A stretch of 64,000 nucleotides of DNA from CAWCKS01 sp963763485 (GTDB lineage Bacteria > Pseudomonadota > Alphaproteobacteria > Rhizobiales > Xanthobacteraceae): contig CAVXOW010000004.1 of the NCBI GenBank assembly GCA_963763485.1, positions 434,001-498,000 of the forward strand, in the 5' to 3' direction. How positions within the stretch are numbered: position 1 is the stretch's first letter; each line of letters begins with the position of its first letter. Below are positions 8,545-17,504 of this stretch, piece by piece. Made by a program: the position numbers and the translations under genes. The notes beneath the pieces were generated by a model, which did not search any database, was not told the origin of the DNA, and worked only from the letters and a program-made list of their open reading frames with translations.

Positions 8545-8790
8545 CTAGGGTTTCTGCTTTGCCCCCTCACGCTCAAGGTATTTGACGAGATCACGCAACC
8601 ATTGGAGTTCGCGATATTGTTCTGAGAGGTCAGGCGGTCGTTTGATTGGCCTCCTGATCTTCCTCTCAGGACTGAGTGTCGATCTCGGTGTTTTGGTCGC
8701 CTTCACGCCTGCCCCCCGTTTCGAAGCCGCAGCGGTGAGCAATAGCAGCGGCTTGTGTCGAGCAATTGAAATCCATGGCTGTTTAGCCAA
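8545..8790 (-). CDS. Small basic hypothetical protein
   Basis: The 81-residue product is strongly basic and ends with an amphipathic charged helix (SEQYRELQWLRDLVKYLERE) that could be a coiled coil. Codon use is acceptable. No function is apparent. Confidence 0.4.
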   Translation of the reverse strand: MAKQPWISIARHKPLLLLTAAASKRGAGVKATKTPRSTLSPERKIRRPIKRPPDLSEQYRELQWLRDLVKYLEREGAKQKP

Positions 8791-8897
8791 CAGCGGGACG
8801 GTGCGATTGATAACGTCCTCCGGGTGGTCAGCAACTGAACTCGCGTTTTAACCTAATCAATTAGGGTTATGGCCGCAGAAGGCAGGCGCGCAGATCT

Positions 8898-9077
8898 TCA
8901 GATGACGGCTTCGATTACGGCAAGCGCCAGCCATTTCATCACGGTCATCAGGATCCACCACCATATCGCCGTGGTCGCCAGAATGGCTGTCCAGACGGTC
9001 GCCTTAAAGGCCACTTGGCGGGCGGTCTGTGCGGGCTGCAGCAAGGCCGTCGTAAAATCGCTCGAACTCGTTTGCAT
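8898..9077 (-). CDS. Small single-pass membrane protein
   Basis: Starting at the ATG at 9075-9077, which follows AGGGGGACAACC, the product is 59 residues: a polar N-terminus (MQTSSSDFTTALLQPAQTAR) and a long aromatic hydrophobic helix (WTAILATTAIWWWILMTVMK). An upstream in-frame start at 9137 would add 20 residues without a ribosome binding site. Function unknown. Confidence 0.5.
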   Translation of the reverse strand: MQTSSSDFTTALLQPAQTARQVAFKATVWTAILATTAIWWWILMTVMKWLALAVIEAVI

Positions 9078-9553
9078 GGTTGTCCCCCTGCGATCGATAA
9101 CGATCGGTCTCGGGAGACCCATTCCAGGTTCGTTCACATACTAGTGAGATCGCAGCAACTTATTGCGCTATAGTGGGCACTTCTCGCGATAAAGGCGAGT
9201 GACGCATCGTCTTTCAACCGAGCGGCCATCGGGTCCGTGCGTTACGCCCCTCGCGGCGTCACTGCGCCCAAGTGTCAGGCTTCCGGACGTCCGGCGCCGA
9301 GGGCTCGTCACACATGTTTGCGACCCACAGCCCAGCAGCTGGTCTTTGACCCGATCGAGCGTCCTCGTGCCGTCAGGTTCTTCATCTGCGACGCGCATGT
9401 GATTTAGGAGCGCAAGCGCCGGCTGACCGAGTTCAACTCCTGTTGCTCTAATGTCGCTATCGTCAAGCCTGTTCTTGGCGCGGCGTCTTTTCCTTTGACT
9501 GTGCAAGTCGCTCGGGCACTCACTACGCAAAACGAGCCTATTGCGGTTTACCG
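9078..9553. other. Intergenic region, probable degraded coding remnant
   Basis: Short stretches read like protein (for example ERKRRLTEFNSCCSN at about 9410-9455) but are broken by stops, as in a decayed gene. No complete frame with a start and ribosome binding site is visible. Confidence 0.3.
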
Positions 9554-9712
9554 ATGTTCTACGAAGTCATTGGAATCCTTGTTCTGGTCTTTTGCGCTGC
9601 CATTTTCATCGCCCATGCGATCGATGCGTTTCGCTTCAGACGCCCGCCTACCTTCAAGTATTCAAGCGGCGATCCTGTGCCTCCCGATAGCGCAGGCAAA
9701 CAAAAGCCATAA
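9554..9712 (+). CDS. Small membrane protein, 52 aa
   Basis: MFYEVIGILVLVFCAAIFIA forms one N-terminal membrane helix, followed by a polar tail (HAIDAFRFRRPP...DSAGKQKP) with several prolines. The frame is too short for most callers but has coherent coding character and precedes a secreted protein 45 bases downstream on the same strand, so the two may be cotranscribed. No family is recognised. Confidence 0.5.
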   Translation: MFYEVIGILVLVFCAAIFIAHAIDAFRFRRPPTFKYSSGDPVPPDSAGKQKP

Positions 9713-9757
9713 GATCAGATTCACTCTTGATTCACCTATCTTTGGTGAGTTGGATCA

Positions 9758-10246
9758 ATGCTTCATAGCCATGCAAAATGGTTGTCCGTTCTCCTTGGGA
9801 TAATCGGGTCTGTACTTTGCCAGTCCGCAAGGGCCGACTGGGATTACACTCGGTGGGGCATGACGGCCGATCAAGTTCTGTCGGCATCGAAAGGCAAGCT
9901 GCGAAAATGCAGCCCAACTGTTTGCCGGGCCCACGCAACGACCACTTCGTCAGCGCAGCTTTATGGGGAGTTTGACGACGGGACGTTCACCTTCACGATA
10001 TTTGCTTTTTTTGAACATTGGAATCGCCGTCTCAGCAGCGTCGAACTATGGCTTTGGGACGTCAATCAGACCGACGCGTTGGTGAGGGCGATGCTGACGA
10101 AATACAGCGAACCTGAGCGAAACTCCAATGGCGCGATCATCGAATCCTATCTCTGGCGGAGTTCGACCGATCAGATCACTTTGCTCGCGGTCCGTGACCG
10201 TCGTGCTTCGACGACCGTCACGTATCGCCCCGGCAATGCGCCGTAG
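9758..10246 (+). CDS. Hypothetical secreted protein
   Basis: The product starts with a signal peptide (LSVLLGIIGSVLCQSARA, cleavage before DWDYTRWG). The mature part has WGMTADQVLSASKGKL, a motif often seen in periplasmic proteins of rhizobia, two cysteines (KCSPTVC) and a beta-rich centre (FDDGTFTFTIFAFFEH). The length, 162 residues, and the terminal VTYRPGNAP suggest an intact gene. Function unknown. Confidence 0.65.
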   Translation: MLHSHAKWLSVLLGIIGSVLCQSARADWDYTRWGMTADQVLSASKGKLRKCSPTVCRAHATTTSSAQLYGEFDDGTFTFTIFAFFEHWNRRLSSVELWLWDVNQTDALVRAMLTKYSEPERNSNGAIIESYLWRSSTDQITLLAVRDRRASTTVTYRPGNAP

Positions 10247-10464
10247 ATGCGGTCGCAAGGCGGTGGACCGGCCAACCCCACCGCGTCAATGCTAGCCAAC
10301 CTCAGTTGCGACCGCGCGCGGATCGGAGCCTCTCCGGGGGCCGGACAAGGACATTCCAGTTATCCACTGCACATCCACAAGTGCGAATGGGCGCGTTTTG
10401 TTGCGTCGCACCAGTTACCGCGCACAAATGTCGAGACGGCAGCGGAGGCATCTGGACCGCCCCA
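10247..10464. other. Non-coding or decayed stretch
   Basis: No frame has a ribosome binding site or consistent codon bias. Together with 10465-11146 it forms a roughly 900-bp stretch that appears to hold only gene remnants. Confidence 0.3.
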
Positions 10465-10672
10465 ATGAGCACCGCCCAAAGAGCGTACCGATGTCATTCT
10501 CGAACTCGCGGGCAAGCTGTCCACACTCCCAACGCGCGCCGCTACAACATGGATCCCCTTCTGCGATCGTGCCCAAATCGGAGGCCCGCGCTTCCTTCGT
10601 CGTATCGAACAGGCGCAGAGCAGCTTACGCGCAGGACGTGGGGTCAGGCTGGAAGACATCGAAAGCGATTAG
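10465..10672 (+). pseudogene. Small ORF with a frameshift near its start (possible antitoxin-like protein)
   Basis: An ATG at 10465 begins MSTA; deleting one base near 10474-10477 links it to KERTDVILELAGKLSTLPTR ... FLRRIEQAQSSLRAGRGVRLED ... IESD, about 68 residues. The tail, with a gapped G-x-G-V-x-L-E-D-I, recalls the C-termini of small antitoxins of type II modules, but no toxin gene follows. Identity is inferred from this short motif only. Confidence 0.3.
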
Positions 10673-10881
10673 CGGCAGTGCATACTTCCGTCTGGGTGTG
10701 CGCGCAAAGATGAGCAAGTTTTCGGATGGGATAGCGTGGACTCGCGCGCGACATCATAGTCGCCACAGCGAACAAGTAGTGCCCATCTTGATCGGCCGTG
10801 GCGCGCCAGAACACGCTTTTCGATGCCCTGATGCGGAGTTCGTTCCGATGTCGACGTTGAGAAACGGGCGCAGCGCCTCCC

Positions 10882-11098
10882 GATCCGCCTTACAAGCCTT
10901 TGACCAAGGACGGCCCGGCGGGGTTCGACATTGCCCTGATGCAGCGCATTGCCGAGAGGCTCGGGCCGCACATGGCAACTGGTCAGCTACGAGGGCTCCG
11001 GACACACCTGGCGCCTGACCGACCACGCGCCGTAGCGCCGCACCTATGTCGTGCTCGAGCCCGGCGTTGTTGTGCCGTTCCGCAGCGCGGCCGGCTAA
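10882..11098 (+). pseudogene. Remnant of an ABC-type amino acid substrate-binding protein
   Basis: DPPYKPLTKDGPAGFDIALM followed by QRIAERLG matches the N-terminal lobe of family 3 extracellular solute-binding proteins. A one-base shift then gives RTWQLVSYEG, which continues the family pattern, before unrelated sequence with an internal TAG. No start codon or signal peptide remains. It is a short decayed fragment. Confidence 0.4.
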
Positions 11099-11146
11099 CT
11101 TCAAACCCGGTTGATGACTGAAGGTCCCTCCAGCCAGGGAAAACAA

Positions 11147-11500
11147 ATGAAAGCACCCGCCAATCTCGCTGCAAAGCTCGCGATGTTCACCGACCGTTTT
11201 TCGCCGCGCACGGTCGCGACCTACAACGACAACGACATCATGGTGGCCAAGCTCGAGGGGCCATTCCACTGGCACAAGCACGACGCGACGGACGATTTTT
11301 TCCTTGTGCTGAAAGGGACGCTCGACATCGAGCTGCGGGATCGCACGGTCACCCTCCATCCGGGCGAGGTGTTTGTGGTGCCGAAAGGCACCGAGCATCG
11401 GCCGGTCGCGCGCGGGGAAGTGCACATCCTGCTGATCGAACCCACGGGCACGCCGAATACCGGTGATGAGGCCACTGCGGCGCCACGCATGCTGGCCTGA
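11147..11500 (+). CDS. Cupin domain-containing protein
   Basis: The 117-residue small beta-barrel has cupin motif 1 (HWHKHDATDDFFLVLKG) and motif 2 (PGEVFVVPKGTEHRPVA), giving the usual His/Glu-type metal site (His-x-His near residue 40, here with Asp in place of the canonical Glu, and His in motif 2). Single-domain cupins like this serve varied roles and the substrate is unknown. I chose the ATG at 11147, preceded by AGGGAAA, over one at 11111-11116, which would add 12 residues. A second, broken cupin follows at 11606. Confidence 0.75.
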   Translation: MKAPANLAAKLAMFTDRFSPRTVATYNDNDIMVAKLEGPFHWHKHDATDDFFLVLKGTLDIELRDRTVTLHPGEVFVVPKGTEHRPVARGEVHILLIEPTGTPNTGDEATAAPRMLA

Positions 11501-11605
11501 AAGGACGCGCGTGCGTGGCGCCATCGGAGGCCAACCCTTGGACGGTTCGCGAATTGCGCGGGATGTCGTAGTGTTGTCACTCGCAACCGACAACGGAGGC
11601 ACGTC

Positions 11606-11944
11606 ATGGCCGACCCAGTGAAGGACGCGAGTTCACTCTACGAGGTTGAACGCCGCGCGCACTACGCAGCACGTCCAGGTTTTCGCATCACCGAGCTGCA
11701 GATCAGTCCGAGCCAGAAGGTGCCCTGGCATTATCACACCAATATTTAGGACACGTTCTACGTGATCGAGGGCAGCCTTCGGATCTTCCTGCAGGGGCCG
11801 AAGGAGGAAGTGCGGTTGGCGCGCGGCCAGACCTACGCTGTGCCGCCAAAGCGCCCTCACCTCGTCACCAATGGCGGCGACACATCGGCGGTGTTTTTGG
11901 TGCTGCAAGGAATCGGCGAGTACGACTTCGTGCCGCTGACGTGA
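11606..11944 (+). pseudogene. Cupin domain-containing protein with an internal TAG stop
   Basis: The frame reads MADPVKDASSLYEVERRAHY, then FRITELQISPSQKVPWHYHT-NI, TAG at 11747-11749, and continues in frame as DTFYVIEGSLRIFLQGPKEE to a natural TGA at 11942. The motif H-x-H-(x)n-D-x-FYV-EG is cupin motif 1, split exactly at the stop; homologues commonly have Gln there, so a CAG-to-TAG change is likely. Without the stop the protein would be 112 residues. It is either a nonsense mutant or a sequence error. ACGGAGG lies upstream. Confidence 0.7.
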
Positions 11945-12007
11945 AGGAACGCTGCAGCAGCAGGGATTGCGTCAGGCAAGATACTGCAACGAGAACCCGA
12001 CCCGGCC

Positions 12008-12556
12008 TCACGGCTCCGCCAGACAACCCAGCACCGATCCGGCGACAGCGGCAACGGCCTGGCGGGCGCTGGCGGGATCGGGATCGACGCCGAGGTTCTG
12101 CCTGGCAAGCTCCATCATTTCATTGGCCACGCGCCGGTTGGCCGCGACTTCCTTGCGCGAGCGGTCGAGCGCGATGACGGCGCACACCAGCGGATCGAGC
12201 ACATTGACCGGCGGCAGCTTGTTGCGCGCCGACTGACAGGCCAGGGCGAACGTCGCCTCGGCCGGCTCGGCCTTCGCCGCCATCGCGTTGAACAGACCAA
12301 TGCCGATCAGCTTGCGGACGTCTTCGGCGTCCGTGCCGCGCGCATATTTGGACGAGAGCGCGTTCATGCCCACATTGAACGCGGCATCGCCCTTGCTGCG
12401 GTCGATCGCCCTGATATCGCCGAGCACCAGCTGGATGTAGGGCATATAGGCGGCGTTGCGCGTGTCATCGAAATTCGCGCACGGCGCCGCCAGCGCCGAC
12501 GTCGAGGCGGCCAGCAAGATCGCCAGCGCGCGATGCGCAACCTTCAAGACCATCAT
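12008..12556 (-). CDS. Hypothetical secreted protein
   Basis: From the ATG at 12554-12556 the product has a signal peptide (VLKVAHRALAILLAASTSALA, cleavage before APCANF) and a 160-residue alpha-helical mature part with cysteines in PCANF, ALACQ, PLVCA and LGCLA. The longer reading from 12631 would place 26 residues before the signal peptide and is unlikely. Family not recognised. It runs opposite to the MFS gene that begins 184 bases away. Confidence 0.6.
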   Translation of the reverse strand: MMVLKVAHRALAILLAASTSALAAPCANFDDTRNAAYMPYIQLVLGDIRAIDRSKGDAAFNVGMNALSSKYARGTDAEDVRKLIGIGLFNAMAAKAEPAEATFALACQSARNKLPPVNVLDPLVCAVIALDRSRKEVAANRRVANEMMELARQNLGVDPDPASARQAVAAVAGSVLGCLAEP

Positions 12557-12739
12557 CGGGCATAGTCCATGCTGTTCGTTGCGGGAGCGAAACGTCCTGC
12601 CACCCCGTAGCGGCGAATAGCCCCCTGTCAAGGGCCGTAAAGTCCCCGCGCAGAACGTCTTGTAGTCACGATTTGCAATTGCGGCGGCACGGCGGGGCTG
12701 CGAAAGAGAAATGGCAGATTCGCCAGACCAGACTTCAGG

Positions 12740-14426
12740 ATGGACCAGCTTACCGCCACCACCCCGTCACGCGCCTCTGACGGCATCGGCGCACCACTGC
12801 GCCAGCCGGTGTTCCGCCGCATCTGGCTGGCCAGCCTGTTGTCGAACTTCGGCATGCTGGTGCAGGGCGTCGGCGCTGCCTGGGCGATGACGCTGATGAC
12901 GTCGTCGGCCGACAAGGTGGCGCTGGTGCAGACCGCCGCAATGCTGCCGACCATGCTGATCTCGATCGCGGCCGGCGCAATCGCCGACATGTACGATCGC
13001 CGCCAGGTCGCGCTGGTCGGGCTGTGCATTGCGCTGGCGGGCGCGATCACGCTGTCGATCCTGACCTTCCTGGGCGCGATCACGCCGAACATCCTGTTGC
13101 TGTTCTGCTTCATCGTCGGCACCGGCATGGCGCTGTTCGGGCCGTCCTGGCAGGCCTCGGTCAGCGAGCAGGTCTCGCCGGAAACCCTGCCGGCCGCCGT
13201 GGCGCTGAACGGCATCAGCTACAACATTGCGCGCAGTTTTGGCCCCGCGATCGGCGGCGTGATCGTCGCCGCGGCGGGCGCCGGTGCAGCGTTCGTGACC
13301 AACGCCGTGCTCTACCTGCCGCTCGTGATCGTGCTCTACCTGTGGCGACGCCAGCACGAGCCGTCGCGGTTGCCGCCGGAGGGCTTACGCCGCGCCATGG
13401 TGTCCGGCGTGCGCTACATCGTCAATTCGCCGCAGACCCGCGTCGTGCTGACGCGCACGCTGGTCACCGGCATGCTCGGCGGCTCGGCTTTCGCCTTATG
13501 CCGCTGGTGGCGCGCGACCTCCTGCACGGCAACGCGCAGACCTACGGCCTGATGCTCGGCGCATTCGGGCGTTGGCGCGGTGATCGGCGCGCTCAACATC
13601 GCGCGCATCCGCAGGAAGATCGACGACGAGCGCTTCGTCCGGATCGGCGCGATGATCATGGGGCTCGGCATCGTCTCGGCGGGCTTGAGCCATTCGACGC
13701 CGCTGACGGTTGCCGCCCTCGTCATGACGGGTGCGATGTGGACCGATGTCGGTCACGGTCTACAATATCGGCGTGCAACTGTCGGCGCCGCGCTGGGTCG
13801 CGGGCCGCGCGCTGGCCTCGTTCCAGACCGCGATCGCCGGCGGCATCGCGGCCGGCAGCTGGGGCTGGGGCCATACCGCCGACATCGTCGGCGTCGACCA
13901 CGCGTTGATGATCGGCGGCGCGCTGTTGTTCGTCTCGCCCCTGCTCGGCATTCGCCTGCGGATGCCCACCTTCTCGACGTCAAGCGAAGGCGCCGAGATC
14001 CTTGCCGACCCGCAAGTGCACCTGCTGCTCAATCCGCGCAGCGGTCCGATCATTGTCGAGATCGAGTACCGCGTGGATGCGAGCCGCGCCCGCGAATTTT
14101 ATGGCGTGATGCAGGAGGTGCAGCTCGCGCGCCAGCGCACCGGCGCCTATGGCTGGTCGATCGCCCGCGACATCACCGAGCCCGAGCTGTGGACCGAGCG
14201 CTACCACTGCCCGACCTGGCACGATTATCTGCGCCAGCGCAATCGCCCGACGGCGGCGGAGCGCCAGCTGACGCAGAGCGCGCAGGAATTTCACACCGGC
14301 GCGGAGCCGGTGCGGATCCGCCGCATGCTGGAGCGGCCATTCGGCTCGGTGCGCTGGAAGGAAGATACGCCCGATCGCGGGCCCGGCGATGTGCTGCCGA
14401 TCTCGGCGCCAAGCAGCGGCGCGTGA
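12740..14426 (+). pseudogene. MFS_3 family exporter (PF05977-like), broken by three indels
   Basis: Segments in three frames assemble into one protein of about 561 residues. It has the MFS_3 start (RQPVFRRIWLASLLSNFGML), the loop DMYDRRQVALVGL after helix 2, helices continuing through PLVARDLLHGNAQTYGLMLG and a soluble C-terminal domain with EYRVDASRAREFYGVM, GAYGWSIARDI and YHCPTWHDYLRQRNRPT. Such proteins are proton-driven exporters. The lesions are a missing base near 13497, an extra base near 13570 and an extra base at about 13745; their net effect is one extra base. Read literally the protein stops at 13552. All domains are otherwise preserved, which argues for sequence error or very recent decay. 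Confidence 0.75.
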
Positions 14427-14446
14427 GCGCTCGAGCGTGCCGGCTG

Positions 14447-14575
14447 TTACGAGCCGTGCGTCAGCGCCAGCAGGATATTGGTGATCGCAACGATCAACGC
14501 CGCGGCAACAATGGAGTATTCGACGATAATTTTCGTCGTTATCCGGGCCAGGGTTATGCGCAGCTTTCCGATCAT
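14447..14575 (-). CDS. Small Flp-pilin-like membrane peptide, 42 aa
   Basis: The frame encodes MIGKLRITLARITTKIIVEY followed by SIVAAALIVAITNILLALTH-GS. The hydrophobic helix after a glutamate-tyrosine pair (EYSIVAAALIVAI) recalls the Flp/Fap pilin N-terminus (EYGLIAALI), though no prepilin peptidase or tad gene is near and the stretch before the helix is longer than usual. It may be a lone pilin-like or simply a small membrane protein. Confidence 0.4.
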   Translation of the reverse strand: MIGKLRITLARITTKIIVEYSIVAAALIVAITNILLALTHGS

Positions 14576-14704
14576 TTGTCGAAATTAGCTCTTCTCATCT
14601 GAAGGATGTCTGAAACCAATCGTCAGCAATACCGCCGCCTTTCGCACGATGAATTCACCGCGCGTTAAGGCTCAATTGCGCGCGGGCGGCTGTTGGCAGG
14701 GAAC

Positions 14705-15508
14705 TCAGCGCCCTTCCGCTGCCGACATGTCGAAAACTTCGCCGTCGTAGCCGGCTTCGGCCGGAATCTTCAGCTTGCGACGACCGTCCTCGTTAAGGAT
14801 TTGCGGCAGCACGGTGACGATCTTGTCTGAGCGCGCGGCCGCGATGGCCCGCGCGGCGCTGGGCTGCTTGCCGAGCTTGATCAGGTTGCGCGTGGTCGGG
14901 AACAACAGCTTGAAGCGGCCGGTGGTCGCGCCCTCAAGCGCTGCGCGCGGCGAGACCCAGACCGAATCGACCGACTCCTTGCCGTCATGGGCACCGACCT
15001 GATCGGCCGGCGCCAGCGCGAGGAAGAAGTGCGTGTCGAATCGCTTCGGCAGACCTGCAGGCGTGATCCAGTGCGCGTAAGGCACCAGCAGATCAAGCGC
15101 CAGCACGAGCTTCGCCTCAGCCAGAATGTCCGCGAACTTGATCTTGCCCTCGCACAGAGCCTCGCGATGTGCGGCCTCGACCTGTGAGGCACGTTCGGCC
15201 GTGACGAGCGCATTTGAGCAGCGTGGACGCGCCAGCAGAATTCCGGATTCTTCAAAAGTCTCGCGGATCGCGGCGACCCGCAGGCCAAGCAGGACGGGAT
15301 CGCTGATGCCGCCCGCGGAAAACAGCTCCGGCTTGCCGAACAAATCCTTGTCGCTGGCATCGACACTGCCGCCGGGAAATACCAGCGCGCCCGACGCGAA
15401 ATCGATCTGGTCGTGCCGCACCATCATGAAGATTTCGAACTCGTCGGCCTTCTGACGCAACAACAGCATCGTCGACGCGGGCCGCGGCAGGACTTCCGGC
15501 TTTGACAT
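14705..15508 (-). CDS. NUDT19-like Nudix hydrolase (probable CoA or acyl-CoA diphosphatase)
   Basis: The 267-residue protein has a Nudix box split by an insertion of about 30 residues: FPGGSVDASDKDLF, then after the insert AAIRETFEESGILL, which supplies the R-E-x-x-E-E-x-G catalytic, metal-binding core. This split arrangement is that of NUDT19/RP2p, which cleaves CoA and acyl-CoAs to 3',5'-ADP and phosphopantetheines. It is last in a five- or six-gene acyl-CoA degradation operon, 12 bases after the DapA-like gene, which supports a CoA-recycling role. Substrate assignment is inferred. Confidence 0.75.
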   Translation of the reverse strand: MSKPEVLPRPASTMLLLRQKADEFEIFMMVRHDQIDFASGALVFPGGSVDASDKDLFGKPELFSAGGISDPVLLGLRVAAIRETFEESGILLARPRCSNALVTAERASQVEAAHREALCEGKIKFADILAEAKLVLALDLLVPYAHWITPAGLPKRFDTHFFLALAPADQVGAHDGKESVDSVWVSPRAALEGATTGRFKLLFPTTRNLIKLGKQPSAARAIAAARSDKIVTVLPQILNEDGRRKLKIPAEAGYDGEVFDMSAAEGR

Positions 15509-15520
15509 TGTTTTTCCTTG

Positions 15521-16474
15521 TCAGACGGCGTCAGAAGCTGCACGTGTGAGATTGGCCCGCTTGTCGGCACGCGCCAGCCGCGCCAGCAGATAGTCGACCT
15601 CGGCGCGCGCGATGGCGCTGAGCGAGGAGCCGGGCTTGCGCTGGGCGTCGCTCGCGATCGCGCCGCGGCGCTTCAAAACATATTTGCGCACGGCGAGGCC
15701 AACGCCCTGCTGCTGTTCGTAGCGGACCAGTGGCAGGTGCGCATCGAACAGGTCGTGGGCGGCGTCGCGCTGGCCCGATTTCGAGAGCCTGACGACGTCG
15801 ACCAGCATGTCCGGGAAAGCGTAGCCGGTCATCGCGCCATCGGCGCCGCGTTCCATCTCGAAGTCGAGGAACAGGCCGCCATTGCCGGTGAGGATCGACA
15901 GCGGCCGCAGCGAGCCGTCGGTCTGGAAGCCGCGCAGCGCGGAAATCTTCTCCAGCCCCGGCCAGTCCTCGTGCTTCAGCATCACGCAGGACGGGCTGTC
16001 CATCACGATGCGGCGGATCACGGCCGGCGTCATGACGACCGACAGCGTCAGCGGATAGTCCTGCAGCACCCACGGGATATCGTCGCCGATCGCCTCGATC
16101 GCCTGCTTGAAGTAGGTCGTGATCTGGTCGTCGGTGCGCAGCGACGGCACCGGCGCGATCATCACGCCGGCGGCGCCGGCGTCCATCACGCCGCGCGCCA
16201 GCGAGCGCATCGCCGCAAAGCCTGGCGCCGACACGCCGACGATGATTTGCATATCCTTCGCCGACTTGACGAACCTTGTGGCAACGGCGAGCGCCTCCTC
16301 GCCGTCGAGTTTCGGCGCCTCGCCCATGATGCCGAGCACGGTGATGCCGTTGCAGCCAGCGTCGCGATAGAAATCGCACAGTCGATCGATCGAGGTGTCA
16401 TCGATGCGGCCGTCGTCATGGAACGGCGTCGGTGCGATCGCGAAGGTGCCTTTGGCCTGGGATGTGAGCTTCAT
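15521..16474 (-). CDS. Dihydrodipicolinate synthase family (DapA-like) aldolase/lyase
   Basis: The 317-residue TIM barrel carries the family start (GTFAIAPTPFHDDGRIDDTS), GCNGITVLGIMGEAPKLDGEE in place of the usual GTTGE-type loop, and the region PWVLQDYPLTL. The Schiff-base lysine is likely in SCVMLKHEDWPG (about residue 165). The altered GIMGEA loop shows that it is not the lysine-biosynthetic enzyme but a catabolic lyase or aldolase for another 2-oxo acid. The gap to the Nudix gene is short (12 bases) and the gene lies 150 bases downstream of the SDR. Confidence 0.8.
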   Translation of the reverse strand: MKLTSQAKGTFAIAPTPFHDDGRIDDTSIDRLCDFYRDAGCNGITVLGIMGEAPKLDGEEALAVATRFVKSAKDMQIIVGVSAPGFAAMRSLARGVMDAGAAGVMIAPVPSLRTDDQITTYFKQAIEAIGDDIPWVLQDYPLTLSVVMTPAVIRRIVMDSPSCVMLKHEDWPGLEKISALRGFQTDGSLRPLSILTGNGGLFLDFEMERGADGAMTGYAFPDMLVDVVRLSKSGQRDAAHDLFDAHLPLVRYEQQQGVGLAVRKYVLKRRGAIASDAQRKPGSSLSAIARAEVDYLLARLARADKRANLTRAASDAV

Positions 16475-16624
16475 CAGACGATCCAGATTGGGCGGTCCGG
16501 GTTGTTGGCGGCATCTTCGGCCGATTTGGCTGCCGCCGCAATCCGGCCCTTTGGCCCAAATGGCCAGAAAAAAACGCCGCGCGGTACTTTTGTCCGCGCA
16601 GCGCTTCGGTTGAAACGGCAGGCC

Positions 16625-17485
16625 TCAGCCAACCTTGGCGTCGTCCTTGAAGAAGATCTTGTCGGCGTGCTTGGCGATATCCTGCGCGGTGTATGGTCCG
16701 GTCGGGGTCCAGCCCTCGGCCATGAAGATCTTCATCTCGCGAATGCCGCGCGCGCTCGAGACCCCAAGGATCTTGTTGGTCTGATCGCCCGAGAGATCGC
16801 TGACCATGTAGAGCATGCCAGGCGCGATCATATCAGGCGGCCACGGCGCGTAGCCCGAACCGCGACGCTCCTGCAAATCCTCGGTCATGCGCGTCAGCGC
16901 GCCCGGCGACATCGTCCAGACCCGGATGTTGTAGCGGCGGCCCTCCAGCGACAGCACGCGGGTGAAGCCGGCGATGCCGGCCTTTGCCGCGCCGTAGTTG
17001 GTCTGGCCGAAATTGCCGATCAGGCCGGAGCCCGACGAGGTGTTGACGATGACGCCGCCGCCATGGTCCTTCATGAACTTGAAAACCGGCAGCGTGGCGC
17101 AGAACGTGCCCTTCAGGTGCACGCGCACCACCGAATCCCACTGCTCTTCCGTCATCTTTGCGAAGGTGCCGTCGCGCAGGATGCCGGCGTTGTTGACGAG
17201 GATGTCGACCTTGCCGAACGCCTTGATGGCGTCGTTGAACAGCGCCTCGCCGCCGGCCACGGTGCTGATGTCCGAGCCGTTAGCGACCGCCTTGCCGCCG
17301 GCCTCCTTGATCGCGCTAACAACCTTCTGCGCCATGGTGGCGTCCTTGCCGGAGCCGTCGCGCGGCCCGCCGAGGTCGTTGACGACGACAGACGCGCCCT
17401 CCTTCGCGAACAGCCTGGCGTAGGCTTCACCTAGGCCGCCGCCGGCGCCGGTAACGATCGCAACTTTCTTGTCGAGCAAACCCAT
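16625..17485 (-). CDS. SDR family (3R)-hydroxyacyl-CoA dehydrogenase, MFE-2 type
   Basis: The 286-residue Rossmann protein has the nucleotide motif TGAGGGLGEAYARLFAKEGA, VVVNDLGGPRDG, NNAGILRD and the active-site pair in NYGAAKAG (Tyr and Lys), plus SSGSGLIGNFGQ with the catalytic Ser. These features and the insert after NDLGG match the dehydrogenase half of peroxisomal multifunctional enzyme 2. It should oxidise (3R)-hydroxyacyl-CoA to 3-oxoacyl-CoA with NAD+. The gene for the matching hydratase lies 19 bases upstream, so the two are a split MFE-2. Confidence 0.85.
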   Translation of the reverse strand: MGLLDKKVAIVTGAGGGLGEAYARLFAKEGASVVVNDLGGPRDGSGKDATMAQKVVSAIKEAGGKAVANGSDISTVAGGEALFNDAIKAFGKVDILVNNAGILRDGTFAKMTEEQWDSVVRVHLKGTFCATLPVFKFMKDHGGGVIVNTSSGSGLIGNFGQTNYGAAKAGIAGFTRVLSLEGRRYNIRVWTMSPGALTRMTEDLQERRGSGYAPWPPDMIAPGMLYMVSDLSGDQTNKILGVSSARGIREMKIFMAEGWTPTGPYTAQDIAKHADKIFFKDDAKVG

Positions 17486-17504
17486 TGCAACTCTCCTGAA
17501 AAAT

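Noticed and set aside
15518..17434. Very long open frame (638 codons) on the plus strand opposite the DapA-like and SDR genes
   Set aside because: It is antisense to two well-conserved enzymes. Its composition (Arg, Ala, His, Asp rich) is what the complementary frame of high-GC coding DNA gives.
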